64,000 nt of DNA from NCBI RefSeq assembly GCF_026239675.1, contig NZ_JAPIVQ010000003.1, positions 1 to 64,000 of the forward strand, written 5' to 3'. This document shows, one piece after another, positions 52,364 to 60,467 of the stretch (its first letter is position 1; every line of letters begins with the position of its first letter). The DNA comes from Pedobacter sp. PLR (GTDB taxonomy: Bacteria; Bacteroidota; Bacteroidia; Sphingobacteriales; Sphingobacteriaceae). The notes beneath the pieces are model-generated. The model saw nothing but the letters and a program-made list of their open reading frames with translations, was not told the origin of the DNA and searched no databases. A program made the translations under genes and the position numbers.

Positions 52364-55300
52364 AGGATTACCGGAACGGTAACCGAGAAATCAGGGCAGC
52401 CTATCCCTGGTGTTAACGTTACCGAAAAAGGCACAAAGAATGGGACGGCGACAGATGGAAATGGAAGGTTTTCAATTGCTGCAAAACCGGGTACCGTACT
52501 TGTATTTTCTTCTATTGGCCTGCTGAAGCAGGAGGTAACCGTAGGGCAGAATACGACTATAAACGTAACGATGCAAGACGATTCTAAAGGACTCAGTGAG
52601 GTCGTTGTCACTGGATTCGGTACAAAAACAAGTACCAGGAAACTAAGCTCTTCTGTAACCGAAGTGAAGGGTGAGGAGCTTGCCAGGGCAAACAGTTCCA
52701 ATGTCGTGAATGCCTTACAAGGTAAAGTAGCCGGGGTAATGATCAATCAGGGAGCTAGTGGACCGCAGTCTTCTTCCAGGATCAGAATCCGTGGTAACTC
52801 CTCTTTAGGTAAAAATACACAACCGTTGGTTGTGATTGATGGGGTTTTAGTACTAGCAGGAACTACCGGGGCAGATTCATGGGGTGACAATGCCGATTTT
52901 GGAAATATCATGAAAAATCTGAATTCAGATGATTATGAGAGTGTTTCTGTTTTAAAAGGAGCTGCAGCATCTTCTCTTTATGGATCAAGAGCATTAAATG
53001 GAGTTTTGTTAATCACCACTAAGAAAGGCCGTAAAACGGATGGATTGGGAATTAGTGTTTCTCAAACTACTTCATTTGATCAGGCTTATAAATTGGTAGA
53101 TTTTCAAAATGACTATGGAGGTGGTATTCTTCCATACTTTCAAAAGGATGCCAATGGTGTTGATGTAGTGGAAGATATTGCGAATATCAATAAAGGAGGT
53201 TACTCATTCGGGCCGAAATTTGATGGCCATATGGTAAAAGACCTGAATGGAAGAATGACACCATGGAAAGCTAACGATCCCCTGGATTTCTTCAGATTAG
53301 GTAAATTTATCAATACCAATGTTTCAGTTGAAGGCGGAAGCGAGAATACTACATTCCGTTTGGCTTATACCAACCTGAAAAATCCAAGTATTCTTCCTAA
53401 TAATGAGTTTGACAGAAATACTTTCGCCTTAAGAGCAACTCAAAAGATTTCTAAAGCGATTTCTGTTGATGTAAGTGTTAACTATACGATGTCAGATTCA
53501 AAAAATCCGGGTAGACAAGGGAGTAGAAATAACCCGTTGTTTGCTTTTACTTATTATATGCCTCGTAATGCTGATATTGATTATTATACTAAAAATTATA
53601 TTAATCCAGCTGGTGGCGCATTAAGTTCTAAAGATCCGGATGTTTATGACCCTTATCGTTTAGGAAGCTGGGCTTATAGTTTCTTTGAAGACAATCGTAC
53701 TCAAAAAGAGAACAACCTATTGGCAAATATTGATTTTAACATCAAGCTTACACCATGGTTAAATGCCTTGATCAAAGCAAATACGAATACCTATAATACT
53801 CAATATGAGCGTAAAAACAGAGGTGCAAGAGTTGCTTTTGCTGGTGGTGATTACCAAATTGATCAGGCAAGCAACAAGGCTTACCGCGTACAAGGTTTAT
53901 TAACCGGTAGTAGAAACATTACTGATGATCTTGTGGCTTCGTTTGCGGCCGGGGGAGAAACTTACCGTCTAAACGTAAATAATTCAGGCTTTTTTAATTC
54001 TTCTTATACAGATGGTGGATTGAAAGTACCTGATGTATATGCAATTTCAAATTCGCTTAATCCAGCGGTTACCAAGGCATATCCTATGCCTGGAGAGCGA
54101 ACAGATGCAATTTATGCGTATGGTGATTTCACATGGAAAGATATGTTGACGTTGAATTATAGTCTTCGTAACGACTGGTCTTCTGCCTTAACCTATAGAG
54201 ATGGAACTGGAAATTACAGCTATTTCTATCCAAGCGTTGGTGCAGCATGGACATTTACTGAGCTACCTATGTTCAAAGACAAAGAGTCTGTACTGTCATT
54301 CGGTAAATTGAGAGCTGCCTACTCTTATACAGGTTTATCTGCGGATCCGCAGATTACCAACAGAGAGGGCTACTATAAATTAACAGGGTCATTCAATAAT
54401 GCAGCTGGTGGAAATCAATCTGTGTTTGGTTTCTCTGATCGAATCCTGAAAAATTCTAACCTTAAAAATCAATTGAACAAGGAATTGGAAATTGGTACCG
54501 ATGTGAGGTTCTTTAAGGATCGCCTTTCCTTCGATATCGCTTATTACAAACGTAATTCATATAATCAGATCCTTAGTCTTGCTATTCCTATGGAATCTGG
54601 TGCAAATTCTCAATCTGTAAATGCAGGAGATATTCAGAATCAGGGAATTGAAATTTTAATGACAGCAAAACCAATTGTAAGCAAAGACTTCAACTGGACT
54701 TCTGCCATTAATTTTACCCGCAACAGAAATAAAATCCTTTCCCTGACTTCAGGTGTAGATACTTATGAATTGGATTATGCATTTGGTAGTGATATTGTTT
54801 CTGTAGCTAAAGTTGGAGGTGCTTATGGTACTCTGATCACTGGTTCTGCATTCTCTTATTATCAAAAGAAAGATGCCAATGGAAACGCGATTGCCGATCC
54901 AAACAATGGTAAAAAGGTATTAGGAAATACTGGTTACGGAACAACAGGTGGTTTTTACAGCTTTGTTCGTTTGGAAGACTACAATAAACAGAAGAAAGAA
55001 TTGGGATCGATGATGGAAGATTTCCTGGCCAGTACTACGCAAAGCTTTAATTACAAAGATTTCAGCTTAAGTGTACAGGTTGATGCTAAAATCGGTGGAT
55101 TAATGGCATCAGGAACACACCAGTATGGTTCTGCAAATGGTTCATTGGCGAATTCACTATTTGGTCGTGATGAAGCTAACGGAGGAATTACCTATACAGA
55201 TGCACAAGGTGTTGTTAAACATGATGGAATTATCCCTGACGGGGTATTAAATGATGGTCTTACTGCAAAAAATGGAGCTGGTGTCACTGTAGATTTAGGC

Positions 55301-55663
55301 GGTATGACTTATGCTGATGCAGTTGCACAAGGCTTATTACCTGTAATACCTGCTTATGCTTATTATGAAAACTTAAGTCAGTGGTCTAGTGGTATCCGTG
55401 AATATTCTGTATTCGAAAACTCATGGGTAGCATTGAGAGAGGTATCTGTTGGATACTCTTTACCTAAAAAGTTCCTGAATAACTTAAAAATCAATAGCCT
55501 TCGTTTTACTTTAACAGGAAGAAATCTGGGTTATTTATATAAAACTGCTAAAGATGGAGTTAACCCGGAAGGCGTATTCAGTAATAGAGCTGGTGCCTTC
55601 GCAGAATATGGTGGCTGGCCTTATGTAAGGAGCTTCGGATTTAACATTAAAGCAGCATTTTAA
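52289..55663 (+). CDS. SusC/RagA-type TonB-linked outer-membrane transporter 2
   Basis: A 1124-residue SusC porin: signal peptide, CarboxypepD_reg-like domain (GTVTEKSGQPIPGVNV), plug (VVNALQGKVAGVMINQGASGP, LVVIDGVLVLAG, VLKGAAASSLYGSRALNGVLLITTKKG), and barrel ending FGFNIKAAF. The first ~75 residues are nearly those of SusC 1; after EVVVTGFGTK the two diverge strongly and this barrel is 88 residues longer overall. Different cargo is therefore likely. It is followed after 19 bases by susD 2. Confidence 0.95.
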   Translation: MKQMYLRCMAVLLLSVITITAYAQQRITGTVTEKSGQPIPGVNVTEKGTKNGTATDGNGRFSIAAKPGTVLVFSSIGLLKQEVTVGQNTTINVTMQDDSKGLSEVVVTGFGTKTSTRKLSSSVTEVKGEELARANSSNVVNALQGKVAGVMINQGASGPQSSSRIRIRGNSSLGKNTQPLVVIDGVLVLAGTTGADSWGDNADFGNIMKNLNSDDYESVSVLKGAAASSLYGSRALNGVLLITTKKGRKTDGLGISVSQTTSFDQAYKLVDFQNDYGGGILPYFQKDANGVDVVEDIANINKGGYSFGPKFDGHMVKDLNGRMTPWKANDPLDFFRLGKFINTNVSVEGGSENTTFRLAYTNLKNPSILPNNEFDRNTFALRATQKISKAISVDVSVNYTMSDSKNPGRQGSRNNPLFAFTYYMPRNADIDYYTKNYINPAGGALSSKDPDVYDPYRLGSWAYSFFEDNRTQKENNLLANIDFNIKLTPWLNALIKANTNTYNTQYERKNRGARVAFAGGDYQIDQASNKAYRVQGLLTGSRNITDDLVASFAAGGETYRLNVNNSGFFNSSYTDGGLKVPDVYAISNSLNPAVTKAYPMPGERTDAIYAYGDFTWKDMLTLNYSLRNDWSSALTYRDGTGNYSYFYPSVGAAWTFTELPMFKDKESVLSFGKLRAAYSYTGLSADPQITNREGYYKLTGSFNNAAGGNQSVFGFSDRILKNSNLKNQLNKELEIGTDVRFFKDRLSFDIAYYKRNSYNQILSLAIPMESGANSQSVNAGDIQNQGIEILMTAKPIVSKDFNWTSAINFTRNRNKILSLTSGVDTYELDYAFGSDIVSVAKVGGAYGTLITGSAFSYYQKKDANGNAIADPNNGKKVLGNTGYGTTGGFYSFVRLEDYNKQKKELGSMMEDFLASTTQSFNYKDFSLSVQVDAKIGGLMASGTHQYGSANGSLANSLFGRDEANGGITYTDAQGVVKHDGIIPDGVLNDGLTAKNGAGVTVDLGGMTYADAVAQGLLPVIPAYAYYENLSQWSSGIREYSVFENSWVALREVSVGYSLPKKFLNNLKINSLRFTLTGRNLGYLYKTAKDGVNPEGVFSNRAGAFAEYGGWPYVRSFGFNIKAAF

Positions 55664-55682
55664 TTGTATAAAAAATATTGAC

Positions 55683-57284
55683 ATGAAGAATATAAAGAGA
55701 AACACAAAATATCTTTCATTACTATTTGTAGCCATGATATTAGGGGTGTCATGTAAGAAAGAGAGCTTTGTAAAAGCAAATTTAGATCCGGAAACCCTAT
55801 ATACGATCAACCCGGAAGATCAGTTTTTGAAAGCATCTACCAGTGTGCCAAATGATTTTGAGTACTTTGCTGATGTGTATCGTGCAACTAATCTTTGGAT
55901 GCAGTATACCACACTTTCAACAGGAAATGGTTTAAACTTCAACAACGTAGGAGCGCAGTTTAATACCCGTTACGGTAATTTTTATAGTAACGTAGGGGCT
56001 TCACTGGTTGATGGTATGAAGCTTATCGATGCGATGCCCGAGTCAGAAAAAGCAAGTAGAACCCAGATGCGTGCGATTATGCAGGTACTGCTTTCTTATT
56101 ATGCCTTCTACACAAGTGATATTAATGGTAGTATTCCTTATTCTGAGGCTTTTCAAGCTAGATATCAGGGAACATTAACGCCAAAGTATGATACTCAAAG
56201 CGAGATCTTCAGTTTGGTAGATACTCAATTGAAAAGCTCAGTAGCCGCATTGAAGGCGCCTGCAGCAGGTCAGATTGGCTTAGGTGGTAATGATCCGATG
56301 TTTAATGGCGATCCGTTAATGTGGGCAAAAGCAGCCAATGCGCTTCGTCTGAAAGTAGCACTTCGTTTGATCAAGGTTGATCCGGCAAAATTAAAATCTA
56401 TTGCTACTGAAGTTATCGCAGACAATACACAAATGTCTGGTGTTGCTGATTCATGGATGATGAAAGTAGGACCAAGCTATGCTGATGCAGGAAGTAACTG
56501 GAATCCAAGCTCTTTTGTTGCTGGTAAACCTGTTCTTGATTTCATGGCCGCTAAAAATGACCCAAGGTTAAAAATTTATTACAGACCAAATAAAGCGGGT
56601 AATTACGTAGGGAGTTTCCCTAGTCCGGATGAAGCTAAACTTCCTCAAAATGCACCACTTTACACTTCAATAGATAACCTGTCGCAATTGCAACACCGTC
56701 TGTTTACGCCAAATTTTGATGAAGGTGATGGTTTTGGTGCAGGAAAAGGTGTTGGTTTCTTCCCTTTAATTACTTATGCTGAATACTGTTTTATGCGTGC
56801 TGATCTTTCCGCAAGAGGAATCACTACTGATGTGGCAGAAGATTGGTACAAAAAAGGAGTATATGCTTCCGTTGAGTTCTATAGCCAACGCGCAATAGCA
56901 GCTCAGGTTACTGGATTTGAAGCGGTGAAAACTGCTGATATTGATAGCTATTATGCAGCTCCGGGAGTTCAGTTTGATGCCTCAAAAGCGCAGGAGCAAA
57001 TTGCAGTTCAGGCTTACCTTGATTTTTTCAGACAGCCATTAGAAGCATGGGCCTGGTGGAAACGTACGGGATTCCCGAACACCACTTCTGTATTGGCCTG
57101 GTCTCCACTGACTGCCAATGGTGCTGAACTGAAATTAATCAGAAGAGCGGGTATCACTATATTGCCTAGCTCAAACCTGAATTTCGGTCATCAACAATCA
57201 GCATTAGCTGAAATGGCAACTAATCCTGATTTCGGATCAGGACCGAATGATCCTTTCGGACGTGTATGGTGGGATAAAAAATAA
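55683..57284 (+). CDS. SusD/RagB-family nutrient-binding lipoprotein 2
   Basis: A 533-residue SusD-like_2 lipoprotein with lipobox ILGVSCKK (Cys24). Family marks: DPMFNGDPLMWAKAANALRLKVALRLIKVDPAKL near 205-238, FPLITYAEYCFMRADLSARG near 360, and QAYLDFFRQPLEAWAWWKRTGFPNT near 440-465. It is a hundred residues shorter than SusD 1 and not closely similar outside family motifs. It would cap SusC 2. A terminator follows, but weakly separates it from the redoxin and monooxygenase genes on the same strand. Confidence 0.93.
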   Translation: MKNIKRNTKYLSLLFVAMILGVSCKKESFVKANLDPETLYTINPEDQFLKASTSVPNDFEYFADVYRATNLWMQYTTLSTGNGLNFNNVGAQFNTRYGNFYSNVGASLVDGMKLIDAMPESEKASRTQMRAIMQVLLSYYAFYTSDINGSIPYSEAFQARYQGTLTPKYDTQSEIFSLVDTQLKSSVAALKAPAAGQIGLGGNDPMFNGDPLMWAKAANALRLKVALRLIKVDPAKLKSIATEVIADNTQMSGVADSWMMKVGPSYADAGSNWNPSSFVAGKPVLDFMAAKNDPRLKIYYRPNKAGNYVGSFPSPDEAKLPQNAPLYTSIDNLSQLQHRLFTPNFDEGDGFGAGKGVGFFPLITYAEYCFMRADLSARGITTDVAEDWYKKGVYASVEFYSQRAIAAQVTGFEAVKTADIDSYYAAPGVQFDASKAQEQIAVQAYLDFFRQPLEAWAWWKRTGFPNTTSVLAWSPLTANGAELKLIRRAGITILPSSNLNFGHQQSALAEMATNPDFGSGPNDPFGRVWWDKK

Positions 57285-57297
57285 TTTTTAAATTTAA

Positions 57298-57328
57298 AGA
57301 ACTCCAGCATACAGCTGGAGTTCTTTTT
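57298..57328 (+). terminator. Terminator after susD 2
   Basis: An 11-bp perfect stem AGAACTCCAGC / GCTGGAGTTCT with a 5-nt loop and a short T run, only 12 bases before the redoxin ATG. Some read-through is plausible. Confidence 0.8.
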
Positions 57329-57339
57329 ATAGGTAGGAT

Positions 57340-57939
57340 ATGAAATGTCGTAAATTGATGATGTTACTTTTAGTATGCGCCGGAGCATTTATGGTATCCG
57401 GGATTAGCGTATCTGGTATACTAAAGCCCAAAATATTTTCCTGGTCTAAATTGTCTGCTTTTCATTTGATGAATACCGCAGGGAAAAATTCAAGCCTGGT
57501 TTCTGACCAGCCAACTGTGCTGGTGATGTTGTCTCCGGAATGTCCATTGTGTCAGAATTACGTGGCTACCATCGCTAAACTTAAGTTGAAGTTCCCTAAA
57601 ATTCTTTTTTACGGGCTTGTGCCTGGAAAGGCATATAGCACAGCAGAACTGGCAGAATTTGTCAGGAAGTATAAAGTTAATTTTCCTGTTTTAATCGATA
57701 AGAACAAGAGTCTGACACAGTATATTCATGCGACCACTACACCGGAAGCGGTGGTTATTGACCGCATGGGAGCTGTTCCATACAGAGGTCTGATTGATAA
57801 CTGGGCCGTGAGCCTGGGACAAAAACGTCAGATCATCAATGAACATTATTTAGAAGACGCATTAACGGAACTCAATGCCAATAAAATCAGCCCTTACAAA
57901 GAAACAAAACCCGTAGGCTGTTTGATCAATGACTTGTAA
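57340..57939 (+). CDS. Membrane-anchored or secreted redoxin (thioredoxin fold)
   Basis: A 199-residue protein with an N-terminal hydrophobic signal or anchor (about 5-27) and a thioredoxin-like domain: active-site pair Cys68-Pro-Leu-Cys71 in SPECPLCQNY, cis-Pro135 in ATTTPEAVVID, then VPYRGLIDNW. The C-terminal motif KETKPVGCLI (Cys194) is, in my recollection, a hallmark of redoxin domains found next to or fused with cytochrome c/copper monooxygenase proteins. It probably works in the periplasm as a reductant or assembly factor for the protein encoded next, 84 bases downstream. It lies behind susC 2/susD 2 on the same strand. Confidence 0.8.
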   Translation: MKCRKLMMLLLVCAGAFMVSGISVSGILKPKIFSWSKLSAFHLMNTAGKNSSLVSDQPTVLVMLSPECPLCQNYVATIAKLKLKFPKILFYGLVPGKAYSTAELAEFVRKYKVNFPVLIDKNKSLTQYIHATTTPEAVVIDRMGAVPYRGLIDNWAVSLGQKRQIINEHYLEDALTELNANKISPYKETKPVGCLINDL

Positions 57940-58023
57940 TGCCAAAACTTTAATGATAAAATAAAGCCTGGATAGTGCATCTTTAATAACAATAAAACCT
58001 GACCGGATTACCAAAATATTTCA

Positions 58024-59334
58024 ATGAGAAATTCACCACTTATTTTCATTTTTCTCCTTTTCAGCAGCGCTGTTTCTGCACAGAAGGTAACCTTTTATCA
58101 GCATATTGCACCCATCATTATGACCAAATGTGCGCCTTGTCACAAGCCAGGTGAGGCAGCTCCATTCTCGCTGCTTACCTATGAAGATGTCGCAAAAAGA
58201 GCTGGTTTTATAAAGAAAGTAACACAGTCAGGATATATGCCTCCATGGAAGCCTGATGATAATTACAGGGATTTTCATAATAACCGATCGCTTTCTAATG
58301 CTGAAAAGCAGTTAATCGCGCAATGGGTAGATCAAAAAGCTCCGGAAGGAAAACCCGAAAAAGGGCAGATCGCTGCAATGAAGTTAAATACGACTACAAC
58401 GCAATTTAATAGAAAGCCAGACTATACCATTAAAATGAAAAAGCCTTTTTTAGTTAAAGGCGATAATAAAGAACGTTTTATTGTGTTCAAAATTCCTTTT
58501 GAACAAGGGCAAATGGAAAATGTTGAAGCCATAGAATTTGAATCCAGTAATAAAAAGATAATTCATCACGCCAATTTTGCGATCCATCCGGTAGAAGAAG
58601 GTATAGACATCAATCAAGGTGATGATTACCTGAATTTAACCGATGACGACCGTACAAAGTACGCGATGTATTTTCCGTTTAAAAAAACGATGACCTATTA
58701 TGGTGGCTGGATTCCCGGGACTTCTTATGAATCTTACCCTAATGATATGGGTTGGGTAATGCCCAAAAGAGGGGTGATCTTATTGACTATACATTATGCA
58801 CCTTCTGCAGTAGATCTGGAAGATATTTCAGGAATTAACTTCTTTTATAAAAAAACGCCTGTAAACAGAAAGGTGAGTGTGATTAGTTTAGGGTCTGGTG
58901 GGATAGGAGAGAAATCTATTGAACCTTATTTCATGATTCCTGCGGAATCCATCAGGAAGTTCAACCTGAAAATTACTACACCTGAGGACCAGTCTCTGTT
59001 ATATGTCTGGCCACACATGCACCTGTTAGGGAAAGATTTTAAAGCTTATGCCATCACACCCGCGGGAGATACCATTAAGCTGGTTTCTATTCCTTCCTGG
59101 GACTTTAAATGGCAGGAGATTTATAGATTTAAACAATTGGTGAAAATTCCTAAGGGCTCTGTGCTCACTATTGAGGGGACTTATGACAATACTAAAGAAA
59201 ATCCCAACAACCCAAATAATCCACCAAAAATGGTTTTCTCTGCTAAAGACATGAAATCAACCGATGAAATGATGACGATGGTGATGGTCTTTTTACCTTA
59301 TAGGAAAGGTGATGAAACGCTGGTTTTAAAATAG
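58024..59334 (+). CDS. Cytochrome c fused to a PHM-like copper type II monooxygenase domain
   Basis: A 436-residue secreted protein. Signal peptide 1-20. Residues 21-115 form a mono-haem cytochrome c (CAPCH at 36-40; likely Met ligand in GYMPPW). Residues about 135-436 resemble the two domains of copper type II ascorbate-dependent monooxygenases: all six copper ligands of that family seem present, His181-His182 (IIHHANF), His257 (TIHYAP), His331 and His333 (WPHMHLLG) and a Met at 416/417 (STDEMM). It would hydroxylate a substrate with O2 and electrons fed through the haem. Substrate unknown. The partner is probably the redoxin upstream. Confidence 0.82.
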   Translation: MRNSPLIFIFLLFSSAVSAQKVTFYQHIAPIIMTKCAPCHKPGEAAPFSLLTYEDVAKRAGFIKKVTQSGYMPPWKPDDNYRDFHNNRSLSNAEKQLIAQWVDQKAPEGKPEKGQIAAMKLNTTTTQFNRKPDYTIKMKKPFLVKGDNKERFIVFKIPFEQGQMENVEAIEFESSNKKIIHHANFAIHPVEEGIDINQGDDYLNLTDDDRTKYAMYFPFKKTMTYYGGWIPGTSYESYPNDMGWVMPKRGVILLTIHYAPSAVDLEDISGINFFYKKTPVNRKVSVISLGSGGIGEKSIEPYFMIPAESIRKFNLKITTPEDQSLLYVWPHMHLLGKDFKAYAITPAGDTIKLVSIPSWDFKWQEIYRFKQLVKIPKGSVLTIEGTYDNTKENPNNPNNPPKMVFSAKDMKSTDEMMTMVMVFLPYRKGDETLVLK

Positions 59335-59370
59335 GAGCCACCTTGTAAGGAAGCTCCCCGGTTGTAAAAG

Positions 59371-59397
59371 AATAACAGGGATTAAAGACCTGTTATT
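59371..59397. terminator. Hairpin between convergent monooxygenase and ldh genes
   Basis: AATAACAGG pairs with CCTGTTATT around a 9-nt loop, and T runs follow on the plus strand a few bases on. The stop codon of the minus-strand dehydrogenase lies in the loop. Confidence 0.5.
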
Positions 59398-60464
59398 CCT
59401 AATTTTTTAGCCAGTTCATTCAGGTCATTTACCACCACATCGATGATTGGAATCCCTTTAACTTTTCTTTCCTGCTCAAAAGCATATTCCGGTTCACCTG
59501 GAATGATCACTTTTTTATCGGGATCTATCGTACTGGCCGACTGAAATCTCTCAATCCAATTGTCTAAATGGTTTTTAAAGTCTTCCGCTGGACGGAAGCC
59601 ATCAATCCTCATCGCACCAAAGAAATGCCCCAGACCTTCGCCGACAGGGTTTGCAGAAGGTTCCAGGAAAGCTACAAAAGGAGGGACCCAGGGGCCGTAA
59701 TTTGCTCCTGAAAGCACTGCTGATAATATATCTACTGTCGCACTTAAGCCATAACCTTTATGACTACCATGGTCTTTATCGCTACCTAAAGGTAAAAGAG
59801 AACCACCATCTTTCAATTGATGCGGATTTGTAGAAGAATTTCCATCTTTATCCTGTACCCAGCCTTCAGGAACAGGCAGATCAGCTCTTTGTGCGATCTC
59901 CAGTTTTCCATTTGCCGCTGCTGCGGTAGCCATATCTACCACTACAGGTGGGTATTTTCCGGCAGGAAAAGCATAGCACATCGGATTGGTGCCCAATAAC
60001 CTTTCATTTGAATAGGTAGGGGCAACCAGCGGACTGGCATTGGTCATGCTCACACCGATCATATCTTGTTCTACCGCCATTAAAGCATGGTAACCGGCAA
60101 TTCCAAAATGGTTGGAATTTTTAACCGCTACCCAACCACTGCCATAAATCTTTGCCTTTTCAATAGCGATTTTCATGGCAAAAGGAGCAACAACAAGACC
60201 TAATCCGGCATCACCATCAACAGTAGCAGTTGTTGGTGTTTCATGAACCACACGCACATTTGGTGTAGCATTGATGCGCTCTTTCTCCCATAATCTGACA
60301 TAGCCGCTTAACCTGGCTACCCCATGAGAGTCTATTCCCCGCAAGTCGGATTTCAGCAAAACATCTGCTGCCAATTGTGCATCCGCTTCGGGACATCCCA
60401 TTTTCAGGAATACCCTTTCCGTAAATTGACGTAAATTTTGTTCTGTAAAAGTGTGAAAAGTCAT
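59382..60464 (-). CDS. Ldh-family NAD(P)-dependent oxidoreductase
   Basis: A 360-residue enzyme of the malate/L-lactate/ureidoglycolate dehydrogenase family, which has its own fold unrelated to classical lactate dehydrogenase. Seen are SDLRGIDSHGVARLSGYV near 50-67 with the conserved His, VKNSNHFGIAGYHA near 118-131 with a catalytic His, the nucleotide region MATAAAANGKLEIA, and HKGYGLSATVDILSAVLSGA near 238-257. The substrate cannot be fixed from sequence. It starts 3 bases after bshC ends, so the two are probably co-transcribed. Confidence 0.92.
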   Translation of the reverse strand: MTFHTFTEQNLRQFTERVFLKMGCPEADAQLAADVLLKSDLRGIDSHGVARLSGYVRLWEKERINATPNVRVVHETPTTATVDGDAGLGLVVAPFAMKIAIEKAKIYGSGWVAVKNSNHFGIAGYHALMAVEQDMIGVSMTNASPLVAPTYSNERLLGTNPMCYAFPAGKYPPVVVDMATAAAANGKLEIAQRADLPVPEGWVQDKDGNSSTNPHQLKDGGSLLPLGSDKDHGSHKGYGLSATVDILSAVLSGANYGPWVPPFVAFLEPSANPVGEGLGHFFGAMRIDGFRPAEDFKNHLDNWIERFQSASTIDPDKKVIIPGEPEYAFEQERKVKGIPIIDVVVNDLNELAKKLGITGL

Positions 60465-60467
60465 TTT

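Noticed and set aside
59382..60464. Classical lactate or malate dehydrogenase
   Set aside because: The sequence belongs to the separate Ldh family (ureidoglycolate/sulfolactate type) without a Rossmann GxGxxG start.
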